From Paenibacillus caui (lineage in GTDB: Bacteria; Bacillota; Bacilli; Paenibacillales; Paenibacillaceae), in NCBI RefSeq assembly GCF_019904135.1, contig NZ_JAIOGQ010000017.1, positions 1-64,000 of the forward strand: DNA of 64,000 bases, written 5' to 3'. The notes beneath the pieces were generated by a model. That model saw only the letters and a program-made list of their open reading frames with translations, was not told where the DNA came from and ran no database searches. Both the position numbers and the translations under genes were made by a program. Position 1 is the first letter of the stretch. Every line of letters begins with the position of its first letter. Shown here piece by piece: positions 60,520-64,000 of this stretch.

Positions 60520-61740
60520 ATGGCTATTCTGGAACTAAAGCAGGTCAGCAAGCTGTTTGGCCCTCATGCCGAGCAGGGATTGAAGCTGCTTAAGGAAGGC
60601 TGGACGAAAGAAAAGCTGGCCAAAGAGAAGCATATCACCGTAGGTGTAAATCAAGTAAGTTTTGACATACAGCAGGGTGAAATTTTCGTCATTATGGGAC
60701 TCTCCGGCAGCGGAAAGTCCACGTTGGTCCGGATGCTGAACCGGCTCATTGAGCCGAACGGCGGACAAATTCTGGTACATGGCAAGGATCTGCTCAAGAT
60801 GAATAAGGAGCAGCTGCGGCATGTGCGTCGCAAGACGATCAGTATGGTGTTTCAGAAGTTCGCGCTGTTCCCGCACCGGACGGTTATTGAAAATGTGGAA
60901 TACGGGCTTGAAATTCAAAAGGTGGATAAGCGGGAGCGAAGCAAGAAAGCAGCCGAGGCTCTTGAGCTTGTCGGGCTCAAAGGCTGGGAGAACAAGATGC
61001 CGGACGAACTGAGCGGCGGTATGCAGCAGCGGGTCGGCCTGGCTCGCGCACTCGCCAACGATCCGGAAGTTCTGCTGATGGATGAAGCCTTCAGTGCGCT
61101 TGATCCGCTGATCCGCCGGGATATGCAGGATGAGCTGCTTGATTTGCAGGAGAAGATGAAGAAGACGATCGTGTTTATTACACACGACCTGGATGAAGCG
61201 CTGCGGATCGGCGACCGGATCGCCTTGATGCGGGACGGTGCGGTTGTACAGATCGGTACTCCGGAAGAAATCATGATCCATCCGGCCAACGGATACGTGG
61301 AGCGGTTTGTCGAGGACGTGGATTTGTCCAAGGTGCTGACCGCCTCGCACGTCATGCGTCGTCCCGAGACAATTGCCCTGGACCGCGGTCCGCGCGTAGC
61401 GCTTGAGCTGATGCGGGAGATCGGCATTTCGAACCTGTTCGTCATTGACCGTTCGAAAAAGCTGCTGGGCGTCATCACGGCGGAGGATGCTTCCGCTGCC
61501 GCCAAGAACCAGCAAACGCTGAATGATATTTTGATCACCGACGTTCCTTATGTCGCTCCAGACCGGATGATCCATGAGCTGTTTGAAATGTCAAGCTCAT
61601 CCAAGCTTCCGCTTGCCGTTGTCGACGATCAGCACAGACTGCTCGGCGTCATCGTGCGTGGAGCGCTGCTTGGCGCGCTGGCCGGTGGAATTGAACTTGA
61701 AGGGAGAGAAGAACATGCTGCCGAAGCTGCCACTCTCTGA
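60520..61740 (+). CDS. opuAA: Glycine betaine ABC transporter ATP-binding protein
   Basis: A 406-residue ATPase. Walker A is GLSGSGKSTLVRMLNRLIEP, the signature is LSGGMQQRVGLARAL, and Walker B is LLMDEAFSALDP. Two CBS domains (about 275-395) sense ionic strength in this family. The typical LFGPHAEQGLKLL head is seen, as in B. subtilis OpuAA. ATG 60520 follows GAAGGGAAGGG; the frame start at 60415 is rejected. Confidence 0.95.
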   Translation: MAILELKQVSKLFGPHAEQGLKLLKEGWTKEKLAKEKHITVGVNQVSFDIQQGEIFVIMGLSGSGKSTLVRMLNRLIEPNGGQILVHGKDLLKMNKEQLRHVRRKTISMVFQKFALFPHRTVIENVEYGLEIQKVDKRERSKKAAEALELVGLKGWENKMPDELSGGMQQRVGLARALANDPEVLLMDEAFSALDPLIRRDMQDELLDLQEKMKKTIVFITHDLDEALRIGDRIALMRDGAVVQIGTPEEIMIHPANGYVERFVEDVDLSKVLTASHVMRRPETIALDRGPRVALELMREIGISNLFVIDRSKKLLGVITAEDASAAAKNQQTLNDILITDVPYVAPDRMIHELFEMSSSSKLPLAVVDDQHRLLGVIVRGALLGALAGGIELEGREEHAAEAATL

Positions 61741-62566
61741 TTGGATTCAGCATATTGTCGACTGGATGTCTGCCCACCTGGGCGGGTTGTTTACAGGGAT
61801 TTCTACCGTTATTGAAGGCATTGTGGACTTCTTCGCCAATATCTTTTTACTGCCTCATCCTTTTCTGTTTATCGTCATTTTGGGAGCTATTGCCTACTAT
61901 GCCGGCCGACTTCCGCTCGCCCTGTTCTCCATGTTCGGCTTCCTGCTGATCTATGATTTGGGCTACTGGACGCAAACGATGAATTCGCTGGCGCTTGTCA
62001 TTACGTCGGGTATCATCTCCATTGTACTCGGCATTCCGATCGGCATCTGGTGCGCTTATAGAAAGTCGGTTTCTCGCATTGTCGTACCTTTGCTGGACTT
62101 TATGCAGACGATGCCTGCATTCGTATACCTGCTGCCGGCTGTTACCTTTTTCAGCCTCGGGGTTGTTCCCGGCGTCATTTCGTCGGTGATCTTTGCTATC
62201 CCGCCGACCATCAGACTGACAAGGCTTGGGATTATGCAGGTGTCCGGGGAACTGGTTGAAGCAGCGGAAGCATTTGGCTCGACGCCGGCGCAGAAGCTGT
62301 TCAAGGTACAGCTTCCGCTGTCGCTGCCGACTGTGATGGCCGGTGTGAACCAGACCATTATGCTGTCGTTGTCCATGGTCGTTATTGCGTCCATGATCGG
62401 TGCCCAGGGCATTGGCTCAGAAGTGTACCGGGCCGTGACGCAGCTGCAGATCGGCAAAGGCTTTGAAGCGGGAATTGTCGTTGTCATTCTGGCTATTGTG
62501 CTTGACCGGCTGAGTCAAAATTTAATCAAGCCAAAAGCAGGGCGCAACCGCCGCCGCGCCGCTTAA
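61715..62566 (+). CDS. opuAB: Glycine betaine ABC transporter permease
   Basis: A 283-residue protein with an amphipathic head (MLPKLPLSDWIQHIVDWMS) and about six helices. The EAA loop is EAFGSTPAQKLFKVQLP. ATG 61715 follows GAAGGGAGA and overlaps opuAA by 26 bases; the longer frame from 61574 is the opuAA coding region in another frame. Confidence 0.95.
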   Translation: MLPKLPLSDWIQHIVDWMSAHLGGLFTGISTVIEGIVDFFANIFLLPHPFLFIVILGAIAYYAGRLPLALFSMFGFLLIYDLGYWTQTMNSLALVITSGIISIVLGIPIGIWCAYRKSVSRIVVPLLDFMQTMPAFVYLLPAVTFFSLGVVPGVISSVIFAIPPTIRLTRLGIMQVSGELVEAAEAFGSTPAQKLFKVQLPLSLPTVMAGVNQTIMLSLSMVVIASMIGAQGIGSEVYRAVTQLQIGKGFEAGIVVVILAIVLDRLSQNLIKPKAGRNRRRAA

Positions 62567-62618
62567 GCGCTGGGAGCGCGGCATCATTTATTAACCGAAA
62601 GAGAGAGTGATTGTGAAC

Positions 62619-63542
62619 ATGAAGATCAGACAAATGGGATTATTGGCATTATCTATCGTACTGGTAGCCCTTTTGGCTGCCTGCAATCCGGAACGCAGCA
62701 AGGGGAATTCCGCCGGAAGCACATCCGGAGACAAAGCATCTGCCAGCGTAGGCGATCAAGTGAAGCATCAGATTATCGGGATCGACCCTGGCGCCGGCAT
62801 TATGAAAGCTACGGCCAAAGCTATTCAGGACTATGGACTTAGCAACTGGCAGCTGGTTGAAGGTTCCGGCGCAGCTATGACGGCAGCGCTTGACAAGTCC
62901 ATCAAAAACAAGGAACCGATTATTATTACCGGCTGGACACCGCACTGGATGTTCTCCAAATACGATCTGAAATACTTGGAAGATCCGAAGCAAGCGTACG
63001 GCGCCGCCGAAGAAATTCACACGATCGTTCGCAAAGGTCTGAAAGAGGATAAGCCTGTCGCCTATGAATTCCTGGATCGCTTTCAGTGGACCGACCAGCA
63101 AATGGGCGAGATTATGACGGCTATTCAGGATGGCAAGGAGCCTGAAGCGGCAGCTAAAGCATGGGCCGACAGCCATGAAGACGTTATCGCTCCATGGATT
63201 AAAGATCTGACACCGGTAAAAGGCGATGCTTTGAAGCTTGCTTATGTGGCCTGGGATTCGGAAATTGCCAGCACGAATTTGATCAAATATGTTCTGGAAT
63301 CCAAGCTTGGCTATAAAGTGACTGCGCTGCAGGTTGAAGCCGGCCCGATGTGGACAGGAGTTGCAAATGGGGATGCGGACGCTACCGTAGCCGCATGGCT
63401 GCCTTTGACGCATGCCGACTACTGGAACCAGTTCAAGAATAAGCTTGAGGACCTGGGCGCCAACATGACCGGCGTTAAAACCGGATTGGTTGTTCCGGCA
63501 TATGTGGACATCAAGTCGATTGAGGATTTGAAAGACAAGTAA
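62619..63542 (+). CDS. opuAC: Glycine betaine-binding lipoprotein
   Basis: A 307-residue substrate-binding lipoprotein with a signal peptide and lipobox LAAC. Aromatic ligand-cage positions lie in GWTPHWMF and LAYVAWDSEI, with GPMWTGVANGDADATVAAWL. ATG 62619 is preferred over the GTG at 62607. The protein is shed or anchored outside and delivers betaine to OpuAB. Confidence 0.94.
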   Translation: MKIRQMGLLALSIVLVALLAACNPERSKGNSAGSTSGDKASASVGDQVKHQIIGIDPGAGIMKATAKAIQDYGLSNWQLVEGSGAAMTAALDKSIKNKEPIIITGWTPHWMFSKYDLKYLEDPKQAYGAAEEIHTIVRKGLKEDKPVAYEFLDRFQWTDQQMGEIMTAIQDGKEPEAAAKAWADSHEDVIAPWIKDLTPVKGDALKLAYVAWDSEIASTNLIKYVLESKLGYKVTALQVEAGPMWTGVANGDADATVAAWLPLTHADYWNQFKNKLEDLGANMTGVKTGLVVPAYVDIKSIEDLKDK

Positions 63543-63586
63543 TCGCAACAATGGATATGCATGGATTTTCCGGCATAATCGCTTGG

Positions 63587-63634
63587 AAGGGACCGCTTTA
63601 CGCTCCGGACTGGACCGGGGAGAGCGGTCCCTTT
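63587..63634 (+). terminator. Terminator of opuA
   Basis: AAGGGACCGCT pairs perfectly with AGCGGTCCCTT, with an inner CTCC/GGAG stem. Confidence 0.8.
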
Positions 63635-63821
63635 GCTATTTTGACAAGTGCGGACAAACCGCCAGTATACGGATAGGGGTTTCTTCTTATATAATAGATG
63701 CGTTAACCGAAAATGCCGAAAGTATCGGGCTCATCAAGTTAGAACGGTTGGGAATTGACCGTTTTCCATGCTATTATAAAGCTTATTGAAACCTAAACCG
63801 CAGCAAAAGGAGATTTTTATT

Positions 63822-64000
63822 ATGAGTGTACATATTGCAGCCAAACCGGGAGAGATCGCGGAAACGATTCTCCTGCCCGGAGACCCGCTTCGGGCGAAAT
63901 ATATCGCCGAAACGTATTTGAGCGATGTCACCTGCTATAACGAAGTGCGGGGGATTCTTGGCTTTACCGGTACTTATCAGGGTACAAGAGTATCCGTGCA
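63822..64000 (+). CDS. deoD: Purine-nucleoside phosphorylase DeoD-type (partial, runs off the window)
   Basis: The first 59 codons of a DeoD-type [35 protein letters not shown] and the motif [15 protein letters not shown]. It splits purine nucleosides by phosphate. AAAAGGAG lies eight bases before the ATG. The gene continues past 64000. A TATAAT at 63690-63695 may be its -10. Confidence 0.95.
   Translation, partial: MSVHIAAKPGEIAETILLPGDPLRAKYIAETYLSDVTCYNEVRGILGFTGTYQGTRVSV

Overview
The window looks like a piece of a Paenibacillus-type chromosome, that is, an endospore-forming member of the Bacillales with a moderate GC content. The evidence is a tricistronic GerA-type germination operon, a YjcZ-like small spore protein, a separate-subunit Ku/LigD repair set, SLH-domain secretion, CIRCE-controlled groESL, TnrA/GlnR-type sites, frequent TTG and GTG starts behind strong AGGAGG sites, and the gene order tsaE-tsaB-rimI-tsaD ... 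ydiF-type ABC-F, moaC, moaB, tatC remnant, groES, groEL, which parallels the ydi-groE region of Bacillus subtilis. No rRNA, tRNA or CRISPR array was seen.

Layout. 1-620: possible end of an IS200/IS605-type element, then an AT-rich control region with two TnrA/GlnR-like sites. 0.6-8.9 kb: glutamate synthase large subunit, an ABC exporter pair, and an SDR-TetR operon behind a long palindromic operator. 9.0-13.7 kb: bactofilin with a LytM peptidase, then a non-homologous end-joining cluster (LigD-type polymerase, ATP-dependent ligase, Ku). 14.0-16.9 kb: the t6A tRNA-modification operon. 17-32.5 kb: an accessory stretch lying between genes that are neighbours in B. subtilis. It holds an SLH-anchored S9 peptidase, HxlR with a quinone-oxidoreductase-like gene, an AT-rich islet with two paralogous exported proteins, VanZ, GNAT, a methyltransferase, a phosphoesterase, MFS, GIY-YIG/DUF2087 genes and cysK-rhodanese. 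32.5-39.7 kb: a cluster of DnaA boxes, ABC-F, 5-FCL, moaC, moaB, a decayed tatC and groESL. 39.7-47.4 kb: an antitoxin with a broken PIN toxin, ppk/ppx, a GH25 muramidase, and a CPA2 antiporter behind an attenuator-like leader. 47.4-51.6 kb: the germination operon plus a small two-helix membrane gene. 51.7-64 kb: two GbsR-type regulators, pstSCAB, a LysR regulator, a membrane-anchored hydrolase, the opuA glycine betaine uptake operon and the start of deoD.

How the parts work together. Nitrogen assimilation (gltB), phosphate handling (pstSCAB uptake, ppk/ppx polyphosphate turnover) and osmoprotection (opuA, GbsR, a cation antiporter) form a nutrient and ion homeostasis theme. The germination operon, Ku/LigD and the small spore protein fit a sporulating life cycle. 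Decay is visible at three places: tatC is in pieces in three frames, a PIN toxin is frameshifted beside an intact antitoxin, and an exported protein has an amber codon inside its signal peptide. The least explained features are the AT-rich paralogue pair (22.4-24.7 kb), the DnaA-box cluster (32.5-32.8 kb) and the two-state RNA leader in front of the antiporter (47.05-47.16 kb).
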